From: an uncultured Dysosmobacter sp.
GTDB taxonomy: Bacteria; Bacillota; Clostridia; Oscillospirales; Oscillospiraceae
Reading direction: 5' to 3'
Assembly: GCA_934563745.1 (NCBI GenBank)
Contig: CAKTHE010000008.1
Coordinates: 13,542 to 77,541 of the forward strand
DNA: 64,000 nucleotides
In this document: positions 58,197 to 64,000 of the stretch, in pieces
How positions within the stretch are numbered: the first letter of the stretch is position 1
Layout: each line of letters begins with the position of its first letter
Position numbers and translations under genes: made by a program
Notes under the pieces: model-generated
Databases searched by the model: none
Seen by the model: the letters and a program-made list of their open reading frames with translations, nothing else
Told to the model about the DNA's origin: nothing

Positions 58197-58615
58197 GTCG
58201 CGCCCTGCAAGAGGTGCGTGGGATTGAAATTGCTATGGGCATGGCGGCAAGATCACCGGCGGCCCGCTCCATGAGGGGTGCGTGGGTTGAAATTACGATG
58301 CAGCGGAGGGCCTTCTTTCTGCGGTCATGCCGCCTCCCGCCCAGGGGCGCGCGGATTGAAACGGCAATGGCACAACAGCAGCACAGCAGGACATCGTCAT
58401 GCCCTGCGCGGGACATGTGGGTTAAACGGCAACCAGGAATTGGAGATTCCGTTCCGCATGGCCGCGCTTCTTACGGGCGTGCGGGTTGAAATACCATGGG
58501 CGGCGCCAGAAGCCATGCTATTGCGGTCGTGCTCTCGCGGGCACGTGGATTGAAAGAAAACACAAGCCTATGACGACTTGCTGCGCTACGCTTTCTGCAG
58601 GGCGCAGATTGAAAT
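58197..58615. CRISPR. Decayed type I-C-like CRISPR array
   Basis: Seven degenerate repeats end at 58230, 58293, 58362, 58427, 58492, 58556 and 58615, a period of 59-69 bases. Each ends in a variant of CGTGGATTGAAAC (for example CGTGGGTTGAAAT, CGCGGATTGAAAC, CACGTGGATTGAAAG). The better ones show the whole 31-32-base unit: GTCATGCCCTGCGCGGGACA then TGTGGGTTAAAC (58396-58427), and GTCGTGCTCTCGCGGGCACG then TGGATTGAAAG (58526-58556). Type I-C repeats have this form. No cas gene is in the window. The repeats differ at many positions, so the array is no longer maintained. Confidence 0.78.
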
Positions 58616-58665
58616 GCCCTTCTGCGATGAGAAACATCTCAGCCACAGCCCGCAGCTGCGGGCTA

Positions 58666-58716
58666 AAAAAAGATTCCTTGTATGGTTTATCTCGGGCCAT
58701 ACAAGGAATCTTTTTT
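58666..58716. terminator. Strong bidirectional hairpin after the CRISPR relic
   Basis: Perfect 20-bp stem AAAAAAGATTCCTTGTATGG and its complement, with an 11-base loop and A/T tracts on both sides. It can end transcripts from either side. The gap 58717-58848 that follows has no recognised gene. Confidence 0.85.
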
Positions 58717-58848
58717 AAGATTTCATAAGCGGGGAGTACGAACCGCCGGACGAGGAACAGGGAGGACCTATATACAAAGAATGGAAGCCGGCCGGGGAAG
58801 CGTTCTCCTGCATCAGGGCGCCAGGGCAGGAGGAGAGGCCTGAAAAAA

Positions 58849-59853
58849 TCAGGTCGGTTTCTTCTTCACTTTTGACAAGGGATTTGCCTTTGCAGCAACG
58901 CGCAGCGCGTCATTATCCACGTGCGTATAGATTTCTGTTGTGTTGAGATGCTCGTGTCCGAGCACTTCCTGCACCGCCCGGACATCAACGCCGTTTTGCA
59001 GCATCAGCGTAGCGGCCGTATGGCGCAGCTTATGGGAGGAATATTGGCTGGCGTCAATGCCGGCGGCGGCCAGCCGCTTTTTTACCAATGCATGCACGCC
59101 GGAGCGGCTAATCCGTTCATTCTGCGTGCTCAGAAACAGGGCCTGCTCATCCCGTCCCGTGATGGGACGGCGCACCGCAAGATATTGCTCCAAGGCGCTT
59201 TGGCAGGCTTCATTGAGATAGACGATCCGGACTTTGTTGCCTTTGCCAAGAATCCGCAGGGTATTTTCGTGCAGATCCTGCAAATTCAGACCCACCAATT
59301 CGGAAATCCGCAGGCCGCAGTTTAAAAAAAGAGTCAAAATACAATAATCCCGCTCCTGATTTTTTCCATCGACGGAATCCAGAAGCTGAACGCTTTCGTC
59401 GTAGCTCAGATATTTGGGCAGCGTCTTTTTCAGCTTGGGCGAGTCGATATCCTTCACCGGATTGACTTCCAAATAATGCATTTTATTGGTGAGATAATTA
59501 TAAAAGGAACGAATCGTGGCGATTTTCCGGGCCCGGGACACTGCACTCAAACCCACGTCGGAATGTGTGCTGTTGAGATGCTGAACCCGATCCCGGCTCA
59601 GGTAGCTCATATATTCGTAAACATCAGTCAGCGCCACCGATTTTACAAAGGCGAGATCTACGTCGGCAATGGAGATTTCGTCTAAAGCCCGATCCGCCAA
59701 GGACGGATCCCGGCGCTGCTTTAAAAAACGAAAGAAATTCCGCAGGTCCAGAAAATATTCGTCGACCGTGCGCTGGGAATGTCCTTTAATGGTTTCATGA
59801 TATGCAAGGAATTCCCGCAGGATCTGCGGCGCTTCCGTTCGGTAATCGTACAT
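58849..59853 (-). CDS. Tyrosine recombinase XerC/D type
   Basis: A 334-residue site-specific recombinase with an N-terminal SAM-like core-binding domain (LREFLAYHETIKGHSQRTVDEY) and a C-terminal catalytic domain. Catalytic residues are Arg in CGLRISELVGL, His274 and Arg277 in HKLRH, His300 in GHEH and Tyr309 in TTEIYTHV. It looks like a chromosomal XerC-like protein rather than a phage integrase, but its target site is unknown. It stands alone on the minus strand upstream of the CRISPR relic. Confidence 0.92.
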   Translation of the reverse strand: MYDYRTEAPQILREFLAYHETIKGHSQRTVDEYFLDLRNFFRFLKQRRDPSLADRALDEISIADVDLAFVKSVALTDVYEYMSYLSRDRVQHLNSTHSDVGLSAVSRARKIATIRSFYNYLTNKMHYLEVNPVKDIDSPKLKKTLPKYLSYDESVQLLDSVDGKNQERDYCILTLFLNCGLRISELVGLNLQDLHENTLRILGKGNKVRIVYLNEACQSALEQYLAVRRPITGRDEQALFLSTQNERISRSGVHALVKKRLAAAGIDASQYSSHKLRHTAATLMLQNGVDVRAVQEVLGHEHLNTTEIYTHVDNDALRVAAKANPLSKVKKKPT

Positions 59854-59940
59854 AAAAAATCAACTCCATTTAAATCAGGCCTGGATTCCGCGGGCTGGCA
59901 GGCGTGTATGCTGCTGTTTAGGCCCGGTTCGCCCCCCTAC

Positions 59941-59968
59941 ATTGAACAAAATTTTTATTTTGTTCAAT
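59941..59968. repeat. 11-bp inverted repeat upstream of the recombinase gene
   Basis: ATTGAACAAAA and TTTTGTTCAAT separated by 6 bases, in an AT-rich stretch 88 bases before the recombinase start. It could be an operator or a terminator; no factor is assigned. The gap 59854-60095 holds nothing else that I can name. Confidence 0.5.
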
Positions 59969-60095
59969 TAACGATATGGGAAAATTCGTACCTCCCTACG
60001 CCTCTCGTATCTGCAGCCTACGGTTAAAACCCCAAAAAACGGTCAAGCTAATTTTGATTTTCGGAACGCTTTCAATTTGGAAAAGAGTGTGCTTT

Positions 60096-60329
60096 ATGAG
60101 TTTGATCCCATGTACCAGCGCCTGCATCTATCAGCAGGATGGCATTTGCACGCTGGAATACGCTGCCTGCGCCGGCATGCCGGATTTCGACGGGACCTGC
60201 GTGCATTTTATCCCTGTTTGCGCAAAACGGCCCGCAAGGCTTCTCCGACATTGCGCACCTGGATCAGATGCAGCCCCGGAAGCTCCTTTATCTGATCCGG
60301 ACGGCACTTCGGAATCAAACAGCATTTAA
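60096..60329 (+). CDS. Small Cys-rich protein overlapping radA 3' end
   Basis: A 77-residue protein. The first 41 residues, SLIPCTSACIYQQDGICTLE then AACAGMPDFDGTCVHFIPVC, have evenly spaced cysteines and look like a small zinc-binding family seen in Clostridia and often misnamed hydroxymyristoyl-ACP dehydratase. The last 36 residues are antisense to the end of radA (122-base tail-to-tail overlap) and show no family pattern, so the natural stop may have been lost. The ribosome site (AAAAGAG) is weak. Confidence 0.5.
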   Translation: MSLIPCTSACIYQQDGICTLEYAACAGMPDFDGTCVHFIPVCAKRPARLLRHCAPGSDAAPEAPLSDPDGTSESNSI

Positions 60330-61578
60330 ATCCCAGCCGGTGGATCTCGCTCAGGCGCTGCTCCAGCTGCGCAACCGAGCGCAGTTCGCCGGTCAGACCC
60401 ACCTCGCCGATGGCAACCAAATCGTTGGGAATTGCCCGGTCCAGATAGCTGGACGCCAGCGCGATCACAGCGGCCAGATCCGCCGCAGGCTCGTCCAGCC
60501 AAAGACCGCCGATGATATTCAGATATGCATCACAGCCGGACAGCTTCAGTCCGCCGCGTTTTTCCAAAACCGCCATCAGCATGGCGGCCCGATTGTAATC
60601 AAAGCCGTTGCTGGTTCTGCGCGGGGTCCCGTAGCTGCTGGATACAACCAGCGCCTGAATCTCCGCCAGGATCGGCCGGGCCCCCTCCATCACACAGGTA
60701 ACGCAGGTCCCCGGGGCATCTTCCGGCCGGCCAGAGAGCAGCAGCTCCGACGGATTTTCCACTTCGGCGAGTCCCTCTGTGCGCATTTCAAAAACGCCGA
60801 TCTCATTGGTGGCGCCGAAACGGTTTTTTACAGCCCGCAGGATCCGGTGCGTGCTGTGCTGGTCCCCCTCGAAATACAGAACGCAGTCCACCATATGCTC
60901 CAGGACTTTGGGGCCGGCGATGGAGCCCTCCTTGTTGACGTGACCGATCACAAAAACAGTGATTCCCTGCCCCTTGGCGACCTGCATCAGGGCCATGGTG
61001 CAGGCCTTGACCTGGGCCACGCTGCCTGCGGCAGAGTCTACCTCTTCCGTATAGAGCGTCTGAATCGAATCGACGATCAGAATATCCGGCTTCTCCTGGG
61101 CGGTCGTTTCCAAAAGATCGGAAAGATTCGTCTCCGACACCACATACAGCCGGTCACTTTCTACATGCAGCCGCTGCGCACGCAGCTTGAGCTGATGCTC
61201 AGACTCTTCTCCAGAGACATACAGCACTTTGGAAAAGGCACAAAGGCTGCTGCAGATCTGAAGCATCAGCGTGGATTTCCCGATTCCGGGTGCGCCGCCG
61301 ACCAGAACCATAGAGCCCTGAACGGCGCCTCCGCCCAGGACCCGGTCCAGCTCATGAATGCCGGTAGAAAAACGGATTTCATCTGCGGATTCCAGCTCAG
61401 TGACCGGGCGGGCCCTGCGGGGGCCTGCCGTGCCGCGGACGGCGGCTTTCTCTTTGCCGGGCGCGGCTTTCGGCTGCTCGACAATGGTATTCCAGGCTCC
61501 GCATGCAGGGCATTTTCCGGCCCATTTCGGCAGCTCATTCCCGCATTCGGTGCAATAAAAGGCTGTTTTTTGCTTCAT
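60208..61578 (-). CDS. radA: DNA repair ATPase RadA
   Basis: RadA (Sms) drives branch migration in recombination and transformation. The 456-residue protein has the N-terminal zinc finger (Cys 9, 12, 23, 26), Walker A GGAPGIGKST, the KNRFG motif and a C-terminal Lon-like domain (GEVGLTGELRSV). ATG 61578 has AGGAGAGG upstream; the longer frame overlaps cwlD and lacks family sequence. It overlaps the cwlD stop by 4 bases, so it is downstream in the same transcript. Confidence 0.95.
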   Translation of the reverse strand: MKQKTAFYCTECGNELPKWAGKCPACGAWNTIVEQPKAAPGKEKAAVRGTAGPRRARPVTELESADEIRFSTGIHELDRVLGGGAVQGSMVLVGGAPGIGKSTLMLQICSSLCAFSKVLYVSGEESEHQLKLRAQRLHVESDRLYVVSETNLSDLLETTAQEKPDILIVDSIQTLYTEEVDSAAGSVAQVKACTMALMQVAKGQGITVFVIGHVNKEGSIAGPKVLEHMVDCVLYFEGDQHSTHRILRAVKNRFGATNEIGVFEMRTEGLAEVENPSELLLSGRPEDAPGTCVTCVMEGARPILAEIQALVVSSSYGTPRRTSNGFDYNRAAMLMAVLEKRGGLKLSGCDAYLNIIGGLWLDEPAADLAAVIALASSYLDRAIPNDLVAIGEVGLTGELRSVAQLEQRLSEIHRLGFKCCLIPKCRPDQIKELPGLHLIQVRNVGEALRAVLRKQG

Positions 61579-62321
61579 GTATGATCCTCTCCTGTGCCGG
61601 ACCGCGCAAGAAAATAACCGGCGGATACTGCGGCGGCCAGCCGCAGCTGATGCTGTTTCGTCTTTAATAAGGCGGTTTCGTCCGGATTGGACAAAAAGCC
61701 GCATTCTATGAGAATGGCCGGCGCCGTGACATGCTTCATCAGATAAATCTGTTTGGAAATCGGCCTGCAGGCCTTTTCACAGCCGACATTGACGGTTTGA
61801 TTCAGAAGATCCTGCACAGACTGCGCCAATGCATCCGCGCCGGAAGGTTCATTGAAAAATACCTGTGCGCCATGTGTGCGCGAAGAGCCGGGCAGCATAT
61901 TTTGATGAATGCTGATCAGAACACATGCCGACTCCTGATTCACCAGAGCGACCCGGTTTTTCAGATCCGAAACTTTCTTTTCGTGAAGAGTTTCGGCCCC
62001 ATCTGAATAAATGGACCGGTCGTCCCGCCGGGTCATGACGGTCTTCTGGCCGAGAAAACGGAGCAGCAGCTCCGTCCGCCGGGCAATCTCCAGGTTCAGG
62101 TTGCTTTCAACGGTCCCATCCGCTGCCACGGCGCCTCCGTCCTCCCCGCCGTGTCCAGGGTCCAGCACAACGGTGAACGCCGCGTTGTCCGGGGAAAAGC
62201 GCCCGGCAGCTGCAATCGATGCACTTCCCTGCCAAAACCACAAGATTCCAAACATGCCGCCGATGCAAAGCGCAAGGACCGCCGCTATGGCCGCATACCT
62301 TCTGGAAATCAGCAACACCAT
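61575..62321 (-). CDS. cwlD: Spore cortex N-acetylmuramoyl-L-alanine amidase CwlD
   Basis: Amidase_3 enzyme that starts muramic-lactam formation in the spore cortex. The 248-residue protein has an N-terminal membrane or signal segment (YAAIAAVLALCIGGMFGILW) and zinc-site motifs VVLDPGHGGEDGG, ISIHQN and ILIECGFLSNPDE. ATG 62321 has GGAGGTG 7 bases upstream; the longer open frame is rejected. The size and single-domain form fit CwlD rather than CwlC-type lytic amidases. It is followed by radA. Confidence 0.9.
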   Translation of the reverse strand: MVLLISRRYAAIAAVLALCIGGMFGILWFWQGSASIAAAGRFSPDNAAFTVVLDPGHGGEDGGAVAADGTVESNLNLEIARRTELLLRFLGQKTVMTRRDDRSIYSDGAETLHEKKVSDLKNRVALVNQESACVLISIHQNMLPGSSRTHGAQVFFNEPSGADALAQSVQDLLNQTVNVGCEKACRPISKQIYLMKHVTAPAILIECGFLSNPDETALLKTKQHQLRLAAAVSAGYFLARSGTGEDHT

Positions 62322-62344
62322 CTGTACAGCACCTCCGCAAGGAG

Positions 62345-62372
62345 CGTATGCACAGAGCTTATCCCCTATTCC
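62345..62372 (-). promoter_or_regulatory. Predicted sigma-G promoter of cwlD
   Basis: On the minus strand GGAATA and CATACG separated by 16 bases, close to the sigma-G form TGAATA / CATACTA. cwlD is read by forespore sigma in Bacillus. Only similarity supports this. Confidence 0.45.
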
Positions 62373-62381
62373 TTTTCTCCT

Positions 62382-62411
62382 ATCATAGCACGCTGTATAT
62401 CTGCGGCGCAA
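62382..62411 (-). promoter_or_regulatory. Predicted sigma-A promoter of cwlD-radA
   Basis: On the minus strand TTGCGC and TATGAT with an 18-base spacer, upstream of the sigma-G-like site. It could provide vegetative radA expression. Confidence 0.5.
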
Positions 62412-62494
62412 GTGTCGCTTTCCGGTCCGCCGCATAGGATGAACCAGGCACGGGCGTTTCTGTGCCGAGACCAAAAGGAGGGATTGGTCCGATT

Positions 62495-62947
62495 ATGGAG
62501 AAACCTACCACAACAGCCTGCGGCGCCGGAACCGGAAGTTTACCGGATGGAAGCTGCGCACCGCTGGCTTTCCCATATGTTCCGATGCAGCCGGCAAATC
62601 CGACCCGCTATTCCAAAACGGAAGCGCTGCAGACCGGCACGCTGTTTCCGGGGCTGAATCTGCCGTTCAAAGCAGCGGTCAGCGCCAACACGAAGCTGGC
62701 CAACACCGCGCTTGCGGAGCTGATGGCACTGGACTTTGCCATTGATGAGCTGGGGCTTTTTTTAACCACCCATCCGGATGACCAGGAGGTTCTGGATCTT
62801 TACTGGACTTACATTCGGCTGGGCCAGGAGGGGCGCGCGAAATATCAAAAGCTGTACGGCCCTCTGCTGCAGACCGATATTACGGCGGGAAACGGATACC
62901 AGTGGCTGAAGGATCCCTGGCCCTGGGATGAAGGAGGCAATGACTGA
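62495..62947 (+). CDS. cotJB: CotJA-CotJB fusion spore coat protein
   Basis: A 150-residue protein that joins two spore coat polypeptides normally made separately. Residues about 25-62 (LAFPYVPMQPANPTRYSKTE, then GTLFPGLNLPF) are the CotJA pattern. Residues about 75-145 (LAELMALDFAIDELGLFLTT then HPDD, and YQWLKDPWPWD) are CotJB. There is no stop or start between them. The ATG at 62495 has AAAGGAGGG upstream. It overlaps cotJC by one base, so the cotJABC operon order is kept. Divergent from cwlD. Confidence 0.87.
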   Translation: MEKPTTTACGAGTGSLPDGSCAPLAFPYVPMQPANPTRYSKTEALQTGTLFPGLNLPFKAAVSANTKLANTALAELMALDFAIDELGLFLTTHPDDQEVLDLYWTYIRLGQEGRAKYQKLYGPLLQTDITAGNGYQWLKDPWPWDEGGND

Positions 62948-63219
62948 TGTTCGTATATGAAAAAAAGCTTCAGTACCCGGTGAACATTAAAAACACAAAT
63001 CCCAAGCTGGCGGCGCTGATCATCAGTCAGTACGGCGGACCGGACGGAGAATTGGGCGCTTCCCTGCGGTATCTGTCGCAGCGCTATTCCATGCCGTATC
63101 CGGAGCTCAAGGGCCTGCTGACCGATATCGGCACAGAGGAAGCGCTATGGGCCTCTATTTTGCCTGATATTTTTCCAGTCCGTCCAGTCCATACGTCCAC
63201 TTGGCGGGCAGCAGATTGA
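62947..63219 (+). pseudogene. cotJC: cotJC 5' part, interrupted by an element
   Basis: CotJC is a manganese-catalase-like spore coat protein of about 190-200 residues. Here it begins normally (MFVYEKKLQYPVNIKNTNPK, then SQYGGPDGELGASLRYLSQR and LLTDIGTEE). After residue 65 (GTEE, near base 63141), where homologues continue with LAHLEM, the reading runs into foreign sequence and stops at 63219. The break is directly beside the end of a large serine recombinase gene. The gene may be rejoined by excision in sporulating cells, or may be simply dead; the 3' part is outside the window. Confidence 0.85.
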
Positions 63220-64000
63220 GCGCCACCTCTACCCTGCCGTCCTGATATACGGTCATTTGCTGGAGCAGATGACCGTAAAAGGCATCGTCTGCCGTGCGCC
63301 CGCTGACGATGCCGGTGATGGCGGTGCGGATGTCCGGCTTCAAGGTCTGTGTGTCAGTGTTCAATGCCCGCCTCTGTTTGATGGCGGTGATTTTCTCCTG
63401 CACCCGGTTCCTTTCCCTTTCACAGCGGGCTTTGGCCCGTTGATAATCGGCCTTGGAGATGGTCGCGTCAAAGAAACGGTCATAAATGGTGTCATTTCGT
63501 GCCTGCAGCTTTTCAAGCTCCAGTTCCAGCCGCCGCAGCTCCTGCTTGCTGCTGTCCTCGCCGGACACCAGAACGCTTTCTACAATGCGGGTGAGATTCG
63601 ATACGATCGCTTTCTTATCCAGCGTCACAGCATTCACGCAGCGCTGCAGGATGTCCATGGCAACATCGTCCCGGAGCTGCCGCCCAACGCTGCATCCCAT
63701 CGGATTTCCGGCGCCATCGGTGCGCCGCAGGCCCTCATTGATGGCGGTGAAGCAGCACCAGCGTTTGTAGCCGCTGCCATCCTTGCGCTTTTTCGTGCGG
63801 CTGACGAAGCTCCTGCCGCACTCGCCGCAGCGAATTTTGCCGGACAGCGGGTAGCGGTTGCCGTGTCCCCCGCTGCCCTTTGCTGTGTTGCGGCGGTACA
63901 GTTCTCGCTGCACCGCCTGCCACGTTTCGCGGTCGATGATGGGCTCGTGGTGATCTTTTAGTTCTACCAGCGGTTCCTTGCCGTGGTTGTACTTCTTTTC
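63142..64000. mobile_element. Integrated element in cotJC, left end
   Basis: Foreign DNA starts within a few bases of 63141 inside cotJC and continues past the window. Its first gene is a minus-strand large serine recombinase that ends 14 bases from the junction, the usual layout of an att site with its own recombinase. The right end and size are not visible. Confidence 0.8.
63155..64000 (-). CDS. Large serine recombinase, C-terminal part
   Basis: C-terminal 281 residues of a large serine recombinase; the N-terminal catalytic domain is beyond base 64000. Visible parts are the recombinase domain (VELKDHHEPIIDRETWQAVQ), the zinc ribbon (CGECGRSFVSRTKKRKDGSG then KRWCC), and a long coiled coil (LRRLELELEKLQARNDTIYD, then FFDATISKADYQRAKARCER). 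Such enzymes integrate and excise phages, conjugative elements and sporulation skin elements. The frame is open to the window edge, so the inner GTG at 63913 is not the real start. Confidence 0.93.
   Translation of the reverse strand, partial: EKKYNHGKEPLVELKDHHEPIIDRETWQAVQRELYRRNTAKGSGGHGNRYPLSGKIRCGECGRSFVSRTKKRKDGSGYKRWCCFTAINEGLRRTDGAGNPMGCSVGRQLRDDVAMDILQRCVNAVTLDKKAIVSNLTRIVESVLVSGEDSSKQELRRLELELEKLQARNDTIYDRFFDATISKADYQRAKARCERERNRVQEKITAIKQRRALNTDTQTLKPDIRTAITGIVSGRTADDAFYGHLLQQMTVYQDGRVEVALNLLPAKWTYGLDGLEKYQAK

Noticed and set aside
58133..58489. Short plus-strand open frames across the CRISPR relic
   Set aside because: They translate the repeats (GARIETA, GAWVEIT), a known artefact; no ribosome site.
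61579..61704. Long N-terminal extension of radA
   Set aside because: It overlaps cwlD and does not resemble RadA; the zinc finger begins at the ATG at 61578, which has a good ribosome site.
62947..63219. The 90-residue frame as an independent complete gene
   Set aside because: The first 65 residues are the start of CotJC and the rest is element sequence; it is an interrupted gene.

Overview
The window is a 64 kb piece of chromosome from a GC-rich, endospore-forming member of the Clostridia, most likely an Oscillospiraceae relative (Oscillibacter/Dysosmobacter type). The evidence is the set of sporulation genes (sigG, ylmC, ytfJ, spoVM, spoIVA, cwlD, cotJ, SPOCS/LysM protein), the IspH-S1 fusion typical of Clostridia, a butyryl-CoA:acetate CoA-transferase of butyrate producers, a PPi-type phosphofructokinase, and gene order. 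The genus is inference. I saw no rRNA or tRNA gene.

Layout. 1-9.8 kb: alaS (5' end outside), DUF4250, hinT, a small XRE regulator, comEC, holA, rnmV, a small conserved protein, glnS. 9.8-11.6 kb: PaaI-like thioesterase and sigG on the minus strand, then ylmC. 11.7-13.5 kb: rpsB-tsf with a good promoter and terminator. 13.7-18.9 kb: M50 protease, scpA, scpB, DUF2953, ytfJ, D,D-carboxypeptidase, rluB. 18.9-24.3 kb: RpiR regulator, BaiN-type flavoprotein, cmk, plsC, ispH-rpsA. 24.5-25.9 kb: CoA-transferase alone between terminators. 25.9-29.2 kb: carD, ispD, ispF, DUF3343, cysteine-desulfurase-like enzyme. 29.3-46.1 kb: a long, tightly packed run covering cell-wall and c-di-AMP signalling (cdaA, cdaR), nucleotide, transcription and translation functions (gmk, rpoZ, priA, def, fmt, rsmB, rlmN) and the Stp/PrkC/RsgA module. 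46.1-48.1 kb: a tiny membrane protein, spoVM and a SPOCS-LysM protein. 48.1-50.6 kb (minus): amino-acid ABC transporter. 50.9-53.3 kb: spoIVA and coaX. 53.3-55.8 kb: divergent pfp and fba. 55.9-58.1 kb: two secreted or envelope hydrolase-like proteins. 58.2-58.7 kb: a decayed CRISPR array. 58.8-62.3 kb (minus): tyrosine recombinase, radA, cwlD. 62.5-64 kb: a cotJ operon that breaks off inside cotJC where an element with a large serine recombinase begins.

The most notable items are: (1) cotJC cut in frame by a recombinase-bearing element, which has the layout of a skin-type developmentally excised element; (2) an ABC transporter binding protein whose domain order is circularly permuted, with the C-terminal strand-helix block moved in front of the N-terminal lobe; (3) a seven-repeat relic of a type I-C-like CRISPR array with no cas genes; (4) a full Shine-Dalgarno sequence inside the ispH-rpsA fusion that could give free S1; (5) a CotJA-CotJB fusion; and (6) a 24-residue SpoVM not far from the gene of its partner SpoIVA.

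Spore genes are spread through housekeeping runs: spoIVA has a good sigma-E-like promoter, and cwlD-radA has a sigma-G-like promoter next to a vegetative one.
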